A stretch of 64,000 nt of DNA from Solenopsis invicta (GCF_016802725.1 NC_052676.1:3861433-3925432), one strand, 5' to 3'. Positions 1-9,770 are shown, counted from the first letter of the stretch. Numbers and translations are program-made. Notes: generated from the letters alone by a model not told the origin.

Positions 1-275
1 CAATGTACGTATAAAATTATCTGCATAATCATCCAAATGAAAAGAAATGATTTTTTCTTATCTTTATCTAAATTGTTAGAATAATGAGGTATAATTTTAC
101 AAATTTAATAAATATTCGTATTAATTAAACAATTATGATATATATATTTATTTATTTTTTATCTTGATAGATTTAAAATTAAATTATCTTTATCCAAATT
201 ATGCTTTCATTTGATTTATTTCTATTTAAATTTATCTGGATAAAGCTGTCTAAACGCAACACTGATCTCCAGGTC
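1..275 (-). repeat. AT-rich segment, possible end of repeat family E
   Basis: The segment is very AT-rich and contains several GATAAA and TTTATC blocks. Read on the minus strand from 275, it starts with an AGTGTTGCG-TTAGA motif followed by GATAAA-rich sequence. The same motif and layout are seen at about 11108 at the start of family E. Similarity beyond the first 16 bases is loose, so this may be a truncated or diverged E copy, or chance in AT-rich DNA. No coding frame is visible. Confidence 0.3.
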
Positions 276-452
276 CGTTTGACGAGGCTGCTGGGGCGCG
301 ATGCATGCTTCGCGATACTTTAGAGGGCGATTACGCGCGATTTCGCTAATCGGATGAGGGACTTTCACGAATTATAACGATCCACGGTAGAAAGGCGAAA
401 CCTCGCGGTTATCGGCGCGGCCTAATCGCGAGACGCCGAGTGTACGGGGAGT

Positions 453-479
453 AGCAGCAGCAGCAGCAGCAGCAGCAGC
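453..479. repeat. (AGC)9 trinucleotide microsatellite
   Basis: Nine uninterrupted AGC units followed by GGCGGCG. On the minus strand it reads as poly-Ala or poly-Cys depending on frame, which produces spurious frames. Perfect trinucleotide runs of this length are usually length-variable. Confidence 0.95.
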
Positions 480-733
480 GGCGCGTTTCCTTGACATAAG
501 AGCCGCGCGGAATCGAAAGCGCAATTTCCTTGGCCGTGGCAGCGGCGCACGATGATTTTCTCCAGGAGATTGTCTCACAGCGATTACCTAAATGATTATA
601 CATCCGCCGCACTTTCATCGGCGTCTAATTCATACGGCGGTGTTACCCGCGAGTTACTTTACCTGTAAAAGGAGACTCGCCGTAGCGTTGCGACGCTGAT
701 TGGCACGAGAAAGAGAGGGAGAGAAGAGAGAGA

Positions 734-760
734 AAAAACCAGAGAGAGAGAGAGAGAGAA
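734..760. repeat. (GA)n microsatellite
   Basis: A GA-rich run within about 700-762, ending in an uninterrupted (AG)n block. The GA strand is on + here. Similar tracts recur at 15024, 19303, 22725, 27071 and 52623. Confidence 0.9.
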
Positions 761-1077
761 GCGCACGAGTCGTCTAATGGAGAAAGTCTCTTCCATTTCT
801 CCCTCTTGTAACGCTGCATCGATGTCAAAACGATGCAAAAACGCGTAACACTCGCGTAGAAATTACGCGTCAGGAACATTCCCTGCCTTCGACAAGTTGA
901 CGTTCGTTCGATTTCGCCTCGGCGCGGCGCGATATGTTTCTCTTTCTCTTTCCTTGTAATATTTTTTTTTTGTTTTTTTTTACCTCGAAAACATTCACGC
1001 GATTTTCGGCTGTCACCTCTTCAATCGGGCCCCGCGAACGGATGTCGCGATAATCGATCGCGGCCGTTTTCACTGCG

Positions 1078-1430
1078 ACGACCCACTTTCCGGCGCGGCA
1101 CGGCGCGGCGCGGCGGCGGGCCGGTCGGTGCAGTCTGCTTTCAGCGTGTGGCCGTCACGACCGCGCGCGCGGTCCGCGCGGTGCCAACCGCGCCGCGCCG
1201 CTCGCGCCGCTCCGCGCCGCGCCGGAGAGAAAGTCCTGATCTCGAACGTGAAACCGCCGCCGCCGCGCGGCCGCGAGATTTTCACGTCACATCCTAGCCG
1301 CGACGTCGCGCTCGCTCGCTCGCTCGTTTTGCGCCGCGAAAAGAATGTGGAAAGCTGCGGATTCTACCGCGCGGCCGAGCTATTGTCGTTGGCTGGAGAA
1401 AGTGGACTATGCAGACTTTCGGGATGAGAT
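1078..1430. promoter_or_regulatory. CpG-dense island, possible promoter or 5' exon
   Basis: This is one of the most CpG-dense stretches in the window, with GCGCGG-type pentamers at about 1093-1118 and 1190-1225. It stays open on + from 1128 to 1427, but the predicted peptide is Arg/Ala/Pro-rich and looks like translated CpG DNA. No TATA box is evident. It could be an upstream promoter or non-coding first exon for the signal-peptide exon at 5452 on the same strand. That link is inference; nothing here proves transcription. Confidence 0.25.
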
Positions 1431-1669
1431 CCGGCGATCTCGTGAATGTTTGATTCCGCATGACGGTCGATCGTTGAGCGCTCTCTCGCGGAACCGCGTC
1501 TTTGTTTCATAAATTAAGGATGCTCTGGCTAGAGTGAAATATATTAATAGTCTTATAATTTTTTATTACTTTTTCTGCGTTGTGTTATCGAATTTATGAT
1601 AATTTATATTATTAATTTGAATAAGTCTTAAGAAACGCAATTGAGGCCAGATTTTAGTGTGTATCTAAC
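1431..1669. other. AT-rich spacer
   Basis: A transition from CpG-rich to AT-rich sequence just before the foldback at 1670. I see no coding frame or repeat match. Confidence 0.6.
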
Positions 1670-2018
1670 ATTATTTTATATGTATAATAAATCTTAAATA
1701 TATTTTCAGTTTTTTTTATAAACTGCACGCCGAACACCGTCGGACATGAAATGCAATCGTAAACTGAAGCTGGAAATAAAATCAAAAATTAAATTAAATG
1801 TCAATTTAATAATGGCCTGGCTGCGCTAATACTTTTCGCAATAAATTATTTACAGTTTGGTAAGGTGCTTGTAGCATCGTTATTAAATTGACGGTCAATT
1901 TAATTTTGTGATACTATTTCTAGCTTCAGTTTATGATTGCATTTCAAGATTGACAGTGTTCGGCGCGTAGTTTATAAAATAATTGAAAATGTATTTATGA
2001 TATATAATAAAATAATAT
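1670..2018. mobile_element. Foldback (long inverted repeat) element
   Basis: Left arm 1670-1813 and right arm about 1879-2018 are imperfect reverse complements over about 140 bp, with a loop of about 65 bp. Landmarks are CGCCGAACAC, ATGAAATGCAATCGTAAACT and TAAACTGAAGCTGGAAATA on the left and their complements on the right. This is the layout of a MITE or foldback element. There is no coding capacity. The outer 40 bp of the right arm also begins repeat H, whose second copy lies inverted at 4285-4652. Confidence 0.7.
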
Positions 2019-2355
2019 CTTGATAAATTTTGATGAAAGATTTAATGACCTATAATTATTTATAGAGAAAAATAATTTTGACAAATGATTTTGTTATATT
2101 TCATTACTCTTTTGTACTATTTATCAGTTAAATAAAATATATAAATTTACAATAGCACGTTAGATAGTTGAAGATGAGTTCTCAAAATATTTTACGCTTT
2201 TTGGAAACGTTATTACATCCTACAAAGATAGTAAAAGTAATTTACGCTTACCTACCGCAGTGTAAATAACGAAATTGTAATTAATGATTTACAATTAGAT
2301 CTACAATTCTAGAGTTTAATTATAGATCACGATGCAATTTCCGTATTAAACAATA
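1978..2355 (+). repeat. Repeat family H, copy 1
   Basis: About 378 bp that recurs in inverted orientation at 4285-4652 with roughly 80-85% identity by eye. Shared landmarks include CAGTGTAAATAACGAAATTG, ACATCCTACAAA and TCATTACTCTTTTGTA. It starts inside the right arm of the foldback at 1670-2018, so that foldback may be part of a larger H unit. It is non-coding and is probably a non-autonomous transposon remnant. Confidence 0.75.
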
Positions 2356-2401
2356 CATTTAATTTATACCATACGTTTATTTTTGATAAAAATTAATAAA
2401 A

Positions 2402-2558
2402 ATAAAAATTATAATGAAAATGAACAAAAATTATATGCTTAGCAATATACTGCTGTATATTTATGTAGGAACTTTATTATTAAGCATTGTTGTTTATAGT
2501 TTAAATGTTTTTGATTGCTAAGCATATAATTTTTGTTCATTTTCATTATAATTTTTAT
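2402..2558. repeat. Perfect 45-bp inverted repeat (hairpin)
   Basis: Bases 2402-2446 are the exact reverse complement of 2514-2558, with a 67-bp loop. The arms are AT-rich and contain ATATGCTTAGCAAT. The 45/45 match contrasts with the diverged repeats around it. It may be a young foldback MITE, a recently formed inverted duplication, or a transcribed hairpin. No terminal motif of a known superfamily was recognised. Confidence 0.95.
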
Positions 2559-3600
2559 AATGCTGTACTCAATTTTAGTTATTTTTAATCATTCCTAGGA
2601 ATCCTAGGTCACCGTTGCTTCTACTCAATATGTCGTTAACTAAATTTAACTTAAACAATGGAGTTAAATTAAAATTTATAATTCCAGAAATGTTAAATTT
2701 AACTCAAATTTAGTTTAGTATTTGTTAGGCGTGTATGTTAATATGGACGCTGTTTACTTTGAAACTAACAATAAGCAATTCACCCACAGAAATGTGTTAG
2801 TTAGATGAGACAGGTTGTTCTTTTAACTACATATTTTGCATTAAAATAGTAACTTTCGATATACATGTAAATTTATAAAAATAGCAAAATTTAACTCGAG
2901 AAATTGGTTTAAATTTGATTCTTTTATATTCAACAGTGAATGTTGGTATTTTTAAATGAAATCTAATGCTATTTGCTACACTTTGAGTAAAGTTTTAAAG
3001 AAACATATCTTAATTGACATCTTACATTTTATCATTCAATGACAGCAATGTGCATCTTGCTGGTAAGAAGAAACAATTGATGATTGATAAAACTAAATAA
3101 AATAAAATAAATGCAAATAAATGTTACACTCGACGAAAAATATATAATATTTATTTAACTCTGCCTGGTCTGTTTTTTTTCCAGTCCAAACTGGGTCATT
3201 GCTACGTAATGTCTTTGAAAGGATTTGTGGGTTTTAAAAAATCTGAAAAAATTCTGATACAAACTTCCAATATTCTAGAATACGATTTCATAAATGTTTA
3301 ATCCAAAACATTTATTATTATTATTATTTTTTAACGTGTTTGAATTTGGGGCAGCATAATTCAAAATTGAAAACTCGCTTTAAATCCTTGATTAATTCTC
3401 GAAACCATAGAGAGAGTTAAATATGATAAACAATTCGAAACTAGTATGCGATTCACACTTAATTTCCTTTACTTATGCTTGATATTCACGATTCTCGAAT
3501 CTTTGAAATCGTAGCTTTCTGATACCACGAAGCCTCGACTTTTCCTTCGGCTTTGCATCGTCATCGTAGACACTTATTATCATAAATTTTTACTTTTTCA
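2559..3600. other. AT-rich sequence with a minor repeat
   Basis: Long AT-rich stretch with no credible frame. Around 2640-2720 there is a small imperfect inverted repeat of GTTAAATTTAACT-like motifs. The segment at about 2747-2800, around CTGTTTACTTTGAAACTAA, matches the minus strand of about 7955-8012, so part is an old dispersed repeat. Confidence 0.5.
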
Positions 3601-4284
3601 AAAATACTGTGAATTCGGAGGAAGGGATGGGGCGAATGCATTGTTACAAATGCGGTGGATAAACCCGGAACGAGTAACGTAACAGTGTTACACGTTGACG
3701 CGCCGGTGGCATTGAACTCTTTCGCCTTTCGAAATCGCAATCGCCGGCGCGTAATTCAGGCACGTCTTGGCGCGCGTAACGCGGCTATGACGGATGCCCC
3801 GCAGGTGCCGAGCGGAGAATTTCGAGGTAGCCCGGCCCGGCGCGGCCGCGCTCAGCCCGATGGAAACGCACTCTCTCAAAAACTTTCGAAGGCAATGAAC
3901 CTGGCCGTCGAACTCGAGCAAATGGAACAAGTCCGCCCGGTTCAGTTTCGAGGCCCGCCAAGAGGCCGAGAGCGCCGAATTCAAGTTCAGGGCCAGCGAC
4001 GCGCGCGCGCGGCCTTCGCCGCTGCTGCAACGATCTTGTTTTCTCGTCGCCTTGTTCCATCCCCACGTGGACCGGACTTTCAATTCCGACGTCTGCCGTT
4101 TGGTACCACGCGGAACGGAACCTTTCATTCACTCTTTTTCGAAAGCGTCGACGGGACGTACTTCTCGCGAGAATATTATTTGCTGAATTTTTTAGAGAAC
4201 GGAAAGAGAACCCTGTAAGCGCTATAATATTGTTTGATATTAAATAATATTTCTGAAATGAAAAGTATTAATTAAACGTATTAT
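3601..4284. other. CpG-containing unique sequence with unsupported open frames
   Basis: Overlapping open frames run on + (3655-4218) and on - (3688-4128 and 3785-4132). The predicted peptides are Arg/Ala-rich, resemble no family I know, and compete on both strands. That is what CpG-rich non-coding DNA does. No splice-site pair stands out. Confidence 0.5.
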
Positions 4285-4652
4285 GTATTACTGAAATTGC
4301 TTCGTGATCTATAATTAGACTCTAGAACTAATTTTAGATCATTAATTACAATTTCGTTATTTACACTGCGATAGGTAAAGCATAAATTACTTTTACTATT
4401 TTTGTAGGATGTAGCAACACTTTCAAAAAGGGTAAAATATTTTGAAAATTTATCTGCAACTATCTAGCGTGCTGTTGTAGATATATATTATTTTATTTAA
4501 CTAATAAGTAATACAAAAGAGTAATGAGATATAACAAAAGCATTTGTCAAAATTATTTTTCTCCATAAATAGTTGCAGTCATTAAATATTTGATCAAATT
4601 TTATCAAAATTTTATTTTATTATAAATCATAAATACATTTTCAATTATTTTA
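4285..4652 (-). repeat. Repeat family H, copy 2 (inverted)
   Basis: Reverse complement of 1978-2355 over nearly its whole length, with scattered substitutions and small indels. Unlike copy 1 it is not flanked by the second foldback arm: homology stops at about 4651 (TCAATTATTTTA). That position probably marks the true element end. Confidence 0.75.
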
Positions 4653-5040
4653 TGTGTCTATTCCTGATAATATGAAAAGTAAATATTACTTAAATTATTG
4701 AGAGTATTACAACTTTTAAATATATTACTTGTAAAGTTTATAAACATTTTATTCATAATAAATTTCTGACTACAATAATATTCGTAGAACATTTTCATAA
4801 TATATCACGAATATTATATAAAAAGGGACACAACATTAATACAATATTCCTACAATATTAAAAAACATTGAACATTATTCTGGGAATTATTACTCTATTA
4901 TTTTAATATGAAAACTTTTAATAATATTCGTATAACATTCCAAGAATATTCTAGCGCTTTCAGGGAAGTAATAATCGCCGCCGCGAGGTGGAAAGATAAC
5001 ATAAATGCGCGACGGTTATCCTAATTAGAGCTAATAAGTG
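4653..5040. other. AT-rich sequence
   Basis: Contains two copies of an AATATTCGTA-AACATT motif near 4778 and 4922 and other ATATT-rich words, perhaps a decayed local duplication. No coding signal. Confidence 0.5.
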
Positions 5041-5451
5041 TGTCGCTCGCTCTAGATCACTCTTTTTTTTCCCTCGCTCTCAGAGCTCAATTTTCTCGTT
5101 TCTGTAAATGTTCCGCGGATTAATGGAAGCAGCGCGGCGCGGCGCGGCGCGGCGCTTCCTTCGGAAGCAGAGACGGTGGCGGATGACGGCGTTGTTCGCG
5201 CGGTGAAAGAGACCCGGCAGCGGAGAGGTATTGGGGTCAAGTGCCACCATACTAGGCAGCTCGCGCGCGCTCGCGCGCGATGAGGCCTACTTTACTTAAA
5301 CTAGACTGCCACACCGTGAAACAGTAACGCCGCGTTGCGCCGCACCGTGCCGCGCGGCTTCCTCCGTAATGTAATAATTTCACGACGACGACGGCGACGG
5401 CGACGGCGAAGACGATGAGGTCCGACGCGGCGACGACGATCGCACGGAGCG
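5041..5451 (+). promoter_or_regulatory. CpG-rich 5' flank or 5' UTR of the signal-peptide exon
   Basis: GC-rich sequence immediately before the ATG at 5452. It holds a GGCGC pentamer array (5132-5155) and GAC/GGC trinucleotides. A good splice-acceptor candidate (pyrimidine-rich run then CTCTCAG) ends at 5083, so 5084-5538 could be one exon with about 370 nt of leader. Alternatively transcription starts inside the island; an ACAGT initiator-like word lies near 5321. An upstream ATG at 5415 is in another frame. No transcript evidence is available. Confidence 0.3.
5132..5155. repeat. GGCGC pentamer array
   Basis: About five tandem copies of a GGCGC/GCGCG pentamer. The same pentamer, on either strand, recurs at about 1093-1118, 27636-27662 and 50318-50339, always in CpG-rich segments. 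Confidence 0.9.
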
Positions 5452-5538
5452 ATGGCGGCGTCGCGTCTCTCGCGTTGGACCTTTCTAATCGTGGCCTGTA
5501 TTTTCGAGTCGCGAGCGAATTATCCTCGTTACGGCCGC
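5452..5538 (+). CDS. First coding exon of a secreted or membrane protein (signal peptide)
   Basis: The ATG at 5452 (context GAGCGATGG) opens 29 codons. Residues 1-9 (MAASRLSRW) form a basic n-region, about 10-18 (TFLIVACIF) a hydrophobic core, and ESRA a plausible signal-peptidase site (Ser at -3, Ala at -1). The mature start would be NYPRYGR. The frame then meets a consensus splice donor, GTAAGT, at 5539-5544, which would give a phase-0 intron. Without splicing the frame runs on only to 5637 with Arg-rich, unconvincing sequence, so splicing is the better reading. An ATG at 5415 in another frame could act as an upstream ORF. The rest of the gene was not found downstream in this window. Secretory targeting is inferred from the signal peptide; too little mature sequence is present to name a family. 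Large first introns are common in insect cell-surface and neural genes, which would fit but proves nothing. Confidence 0.5.
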
Positions 5539-5817
5539 GTAAGTGTTACGTGGCACCGAGCGCGATTATTCGTTCTCTCGAAACGCGACGGAGAGAGATA
5601 CCGGGAGCCCGCGTATCGCCTTCTCTCGACCGATTAACACGGCGGAAATGATGAATCACGAGAGAGATGTAAGATGCTTCGATGATGAACCACCATCGAG
5701 AAATGACACGCGCGTTCGTTACGATCGCGGAATGAGAGGCGGCGGAGAAACGTTCGTCTCGCTGATTGCCGTGAAATATAAAGTAGCTGCGCCAAGTACA
5801 CCGGGAGAAAAAGAGAA
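5539..5817 (+). other. Putative start of intron 1
   Basis: Begins with the GTAAGT donor and continues as CpG-containing sequence with no recognisable domain. Short frames on both strands are probably chance. It ends at the tandem duplication starting near 5818. Confidence 0.4.
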
Positions 5818-6610
5818 ATGATTGCAATTACCAAGTTCAACTGTAATTCATAGTCATTTTCAGTGCCAACTGTGTATTTACAGTTGTTTTAATCGCGCAA
5901 ATTATATATAGGCATTACTTGTTACGTAAATAGGAAACGAATGTTGGAAAAGTCGTTGCATTCGTTTTAATTGCGGTTGCATTTGCTACATAAAAATACT
6001 GTTTATTTTACTTTTTAGCATTCGTATCTTGGTATTTTACTATAACACTTTGAAATTATATTATAATTTCTAGTGAAATTGTTTGGCGAAATTATAAACC
6101 GCGGTTATTATCAATTAACATTGTGTCAATAATAATTATAAAACTGAAGTTTCTAATTATTTTACCATGCAGTTATGCATTCAGAGAAAAAAAAATGATT
6201 TAATTGTAATTCACAGTTATTGCCGATGCCAACTATATATTTAGAGTTGTTTTAATTATGAAAATTATAGATATTACTTATTATTATTACGTAAATAGGA
6301 AACGAATGTTAGCATAAAATAACAGTTGGCATTCACTTTAATTGTGATTGCATAAAAATACTTATCTATTTTATTTTCCATCCGTTTTTCCATCTATTTT
6401 ATTTTCCATCCGTTTTTCCATCTATTTTATTTTCCATCCGTTTCTTGATATTATACCGTATTAATATTTGAAATTATCATAATTTCCAATAAAATTGTTT
6501 CATAGTAGATGAGTCTATAAACACGAGGCTATTATCAGCTAACATTATGGCAATAATAACTATAAAAATGGAGCTCGTAATTACTTTACTATGCAATTAT
6601 AGTCATAAAT
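5818..6610. repeat. Diverged tandem duplication, two units of about 0.4 kb
   Basis: Unit 1 (5818-6180) and unit 2 (about 6190-6610) align collinearly. Shared words are TTACGTAAATAGGAAACGAA, ATAAAAATACT, GCCAACT.T.TATTTA.AGTTG and the closing AACATT.TG.CAATAAT. Divergence is high, perhaps a quarter of positions, so the event is old. Unit 2 carries an extra 28-bp minisatellite. No coding frame. Confidence 0.75.
6365..6443. repeat. 28-bp minisatellite, about 2.8 copies
   Basis: Near-identical 28-bp units begin at 6365, 6393 and 6421 (TCTATTTTATTTTCCATCCG then TTTTTCCA). The third unit is cut short after CCGTTT. It lies within unit 2 of the larger duplication. Unit 1 has only a single related stretch, so the expansion came after the duplication. 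Confidence 0.95.
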
Positions 6611-7404
6611 ACCAAACGCACACTTTTTTCTCATTGTACGTGTAATTACGTGAAATCTTTGCGTTTTTCTTGGTCGATATTGACGGCGTTACGATTTAGC
6701 GCGCGAGTCTCTTCATCGCATCTTGAATCGCAACACGCACGGTTTCACTTCCGAAATTCGCGCGTCCTCGAATTCGTCGATCTCGCCGCGCCGACTGGAA
6801 CTTCTACCGGAGCTCCGCGACGGCCGATCTTCTCTCCTCGTTATCCAATTCTCGTTGTTTTATTCAGGAAACAATGATTTACGTGGGAACGTACAATTAA
6901 CGATTTGTTCCGGCCGGAGTTTCCCAATAGAAAACACATCGCACAACGGAGTAATGATAGAGAGAGATAATAGTTTACGTGCAATTATGCCGGAGGTGAA
7001 ATTACGTATCACCGTATTATACGCGACTCGCCATGGCTACCGCGTGTATGTAATTGAGATTTATCGCTTTTATATACATAAAACGTCAGCGGTTACTCGT
7101 ATTAAATTATAAGCCGCTCCAGGTGAAATTGCAGATAACTCTGTCTAATTAGGCAGTTCAACATTTGCCTCTCGTTGATGTATTTCATTTTAAATCTTTT
7201 CAATATAAAATAACAGATTAGACTCTCTTGAAATATACAATCAACTAAATGGAGAGCGATACGAGAGCTCTCCGCAGATATTTATAAGCAAATGTATACT
7301 GTTACGGATAGTTGTCCGCGCACAATGGCAGATGGAAGTTTATTTTATATTATAATATAAATTTACCAAATATATTTTAACTTTTAAGGATGATGATTTA
7401 ATTA
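6611..7404. other. Mixed-GC then AT-rich sequence
   Basis: About 6650-7110 is moderately GC-rich with two overlapping short frames on +, neither resembling a known protein. From about 7110 the sequence turns AT-rich. No repeat match noticed. Confidence 0.5.
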
Positions 7405-7925
7405 AAAATGAAAACCCTTGCCAGTGATGCATTTCCATCAGAAGTAAGCTTTGATTTGCAGCATAAAATAAACTTCCAATATTTTGAGCGTCCGGAAAAT
7501 TTTATGACTGCATGTAAGATTATCTTGTTTATTTATTATTCCGTCACGCAATTTTTCCATTTTTTTTACACACATACTGGTTTTGTTGAAATTTTATTTA
7601 AATGTATATTTTTTCAATGTGATTTTGTTAATAAAGCCAGCGAATTGTTTCAGTTTGAACATTAGTTTACTTTTGATGGAAATGTTTTGCTGGTAATTTT
7701 TATTTCCACTCGAGTTTTCTCTGAAAAATTATAATATTTGATGAATTTGTAGCACAAAATAAATTCCCAATATCCTGTGTCCGCCTGGTTTCGTGACTAT
7801 TAAGTATGTATGTGTGAATATTGTTAAATATTGAAATATTGATCTAATTTAAGCCAAGTCTTTGAATTGAATAACATTTTGTTGTTTTTACCTTCCACGC
7901 GTATCGAAATTTATTATTTTGACAC
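7405..7925. repeat. Probable old tandem duplication
   Basis: The stretch at 7455-7515 (GCATAAAATAAACTTCCAAT) resembles 7750-7805 (GCACAAAATAAATTCCCAAT), with a matching GTCCG and TGACT downstream. The spacing is about 285 bp. Alignment outside these blocks is poor, so boundaries are approximate. Confidence 0.4.
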
Positions 7926-8234
7926 AAAATGTGCGATTTAAAAAATAAAAAATTAAGCCATTTCTATTTGTTAAATTGCTTAGTTTCAAAGTAAACAGTG
8001 TTCGTATTATGCATTTTGTAAATGATAAATTAAATTTGAGCCAGATTTAATACAATTTTTTAAATGTTACTTTGAAAGACTGTGTTTCATATTACATCTT
8101 CAAAATAAAAATTCGGTAGCGCTAACAATCAGCTTAGCTCTTTGCTCTTCAATTCTTTATTATTAATTTTTCATTTCAATGCAAGAAAATTTGTTACTTG
8201 TTTTAAAATTTTTTTAATTAAATTATTTTATTCC
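7926..8234. other. AT-rich sequence
   Basis: Contains the 7955-8012 block that matches about 2747-2800 in inverted orientation (AGTTTCAAAGTAAACAG). Otherwise I see nothing. Confidence 0.45.
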
Positions 8235-8470
8235 ACTGTTTTAATTAAATTAATGGCCTATTGAGCAGGAGCAATAGCGACATGAAAACAATTAAAAAAA
8301 TGACTCGAATTCGATACGATTGGCACGACAAATTTAATAATGAAATATAAAATAAATGTCGATTTACCTAATTTGAATATAATGTGATTGATTTAAATAA
8401 ATTTCGGTTCAATTTTCAATGATAAACAATTTGTTAATGTGCATAGCAGTAAAAATTTCTTCCAGAACAT
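8235..8470 (+). repeat. Repeat family G, copy 1
   Basis: Direct copy of 9535-9770. Shared landmarks are TTAAATTAATG.C.TATTGAG, AGGAGCA, AATTTAATA, GATTTA and CAATTTTCA.T.ATAAAC. It is about 75-80% identical by eye. Non-coding; probably a dispersed non-autonomous element or a segmental duplicate. Confidence 0.65.
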
Positions 8471-9534
8471 AATAAAACCAACTTAAATTATTCTACATTT
8501 AATTTCTCAAGATTACAAATAAATAATTAAACCGTTAAGTCAAGAAAAATATATCTGTTATTGCGCTCGTCGTCGATATTTCTTAAACATTTGTTGTGCT
8601 CAAGTTACGTTCTTCAAATCACGTATGATGTATTATTACGTGCATTCTGTATTAACGTAACCGAATCGGGGCGAAAGTTCCCCGAGGTTTAATTTTATCT
8701 GGCGACATATCGGACCCGAACTATTTTGACGTGATCTTCCGTGCAATTCTAATCTTAAGAAGTAGGTTTCAGTTCCAAATCCATCGGTCCATCGACTCGC
8801 GCTCGCGTCGAGGTGCCGCGAGGACATTCGGAATATCGTAGCTAAAATAAAGATTAGGTAACAGAGTCGTAATCTCATAGATATTTACACGTGTGTGTAC
8901 GTCACATAGATCTCTCTGGCCTCGATATTTTATCGACAAAGAGAGAGGCTTGTTTTACGTATCCTAGTTTTCTCAGATTTTGTTCTTTCTCCCTTCCCCC
9001 CCCCCTTTCCCCCCATCCATCGCGCCGATTCGAATATTTATCTCGGTTAATGACACTTTCGAATTAAGTTCGCGCGAGCAGCGCGTCCGTCGTCACGTCG
9101 GCGAGAGCCGATCCTGGGAAACGTCGTTAGATTAACCATTAAATAGAGCGAGGGGCCTCGCGGTGGCGGCGGGGGAGGGTCGAGGCAGATCGCGAAAATG
9201 AGGGGAAAGTGGCGGCGTTACCGTGAAAAAGTGGATGATGGAATGCGCTTGCGGGACTGCGGTGCCGGCAGGCGGTGTGCTTTCACTCACGACGCGATTC
9301 GCCGTGACTATCGCGAGTAGAGGTTGCACGATAAGACAAATAGCCGCGGCGACACGACATTGTCGCGATCGTCTCGATCGGTTTCGGCTCGTCGCGAATG
9401 CAGCCAAGTAGTCGGTAGGGGAAAGAGGGGGTAAGACGACGAATTGTTAATATTTTCATATTAGTAACGAATGGATGCAGCAGTGTTTAATTCATTGGAG
9501 ACTTTAGACGATAATAAATGATGTGGTAATTTAA
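8471..9534. other. Mixed sequence, unique, no gene recognised
   Basis: AT-rich to about 8640, then moderately GC-rich to about 9480 with a C-run near 8996-9014. The minus-strand frame at 9132-9407 has a hydrophobic stretch and a GTGAGT donor-like site but no in-frame ATG, so it was not called. Confidence 0.5.
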
Positions 9535-9770
9535 TTTCAATCTGTTTTAAGTATTTAAATTAATGACTTATTGAGTAGGAGCAGACATGGGAATAATTAA
9601 AAAATAACTCGAATTTGAAAGGATTGGCGTTACGAATTTAATATCTATTAAAATACGACATGAAAATCGATTTAGCTGATTTTAACATAACGGCGACTGA
9701 TATAAATAAAGTTTGGTCCAATTTTCAGTAATAAACGATTCATTAATGTGTGTGGCAATAATATTAATCT
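9535..9770 (+). repeat. Repeat family G, copy 2
   Basis: Same orientation as the copy at 8235-8470 and 1.3 kb downstream of it. The intervening 1 kb is unique, so this is either two insertions of one family or an old duplication separated by later sequence. Confidence 0.65.

Larger units (their letters stand above)
276..1075. other. Unique mixed-GC sequence, no gene recognised
   Basis: This is CpG-containing unique sequence with short frames on both strands that show no recognisable domain. Low-complexity inserts (CAG at 453-479, GA at about 734-760, a T-run near 960) explain the poly-Ala, poly-Cys or Ser/Leu-rich appearance of the frames. It leads into a CpG-dense stretch at about 1080. Confidence 0.6.

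Noticed and set aside
1128..1427. 99-codon + frame in the CpG island
   Set aside because: The peptide is translated GCGCG repeats; more plausible as non-coding 5' sequence.
3655..4218. 187-codon + frame
   Set aside because: No ATG-proximal features, Arg/Ala-rich, with two minus frames over the same DNA and no splice context.
9132..9407. Minus frame with hydrophobic segment and GTGAGT donor-like site
   Set aside because: There is no in-frame ATG before the hydrophobic stretch; the apparent start is TTG.
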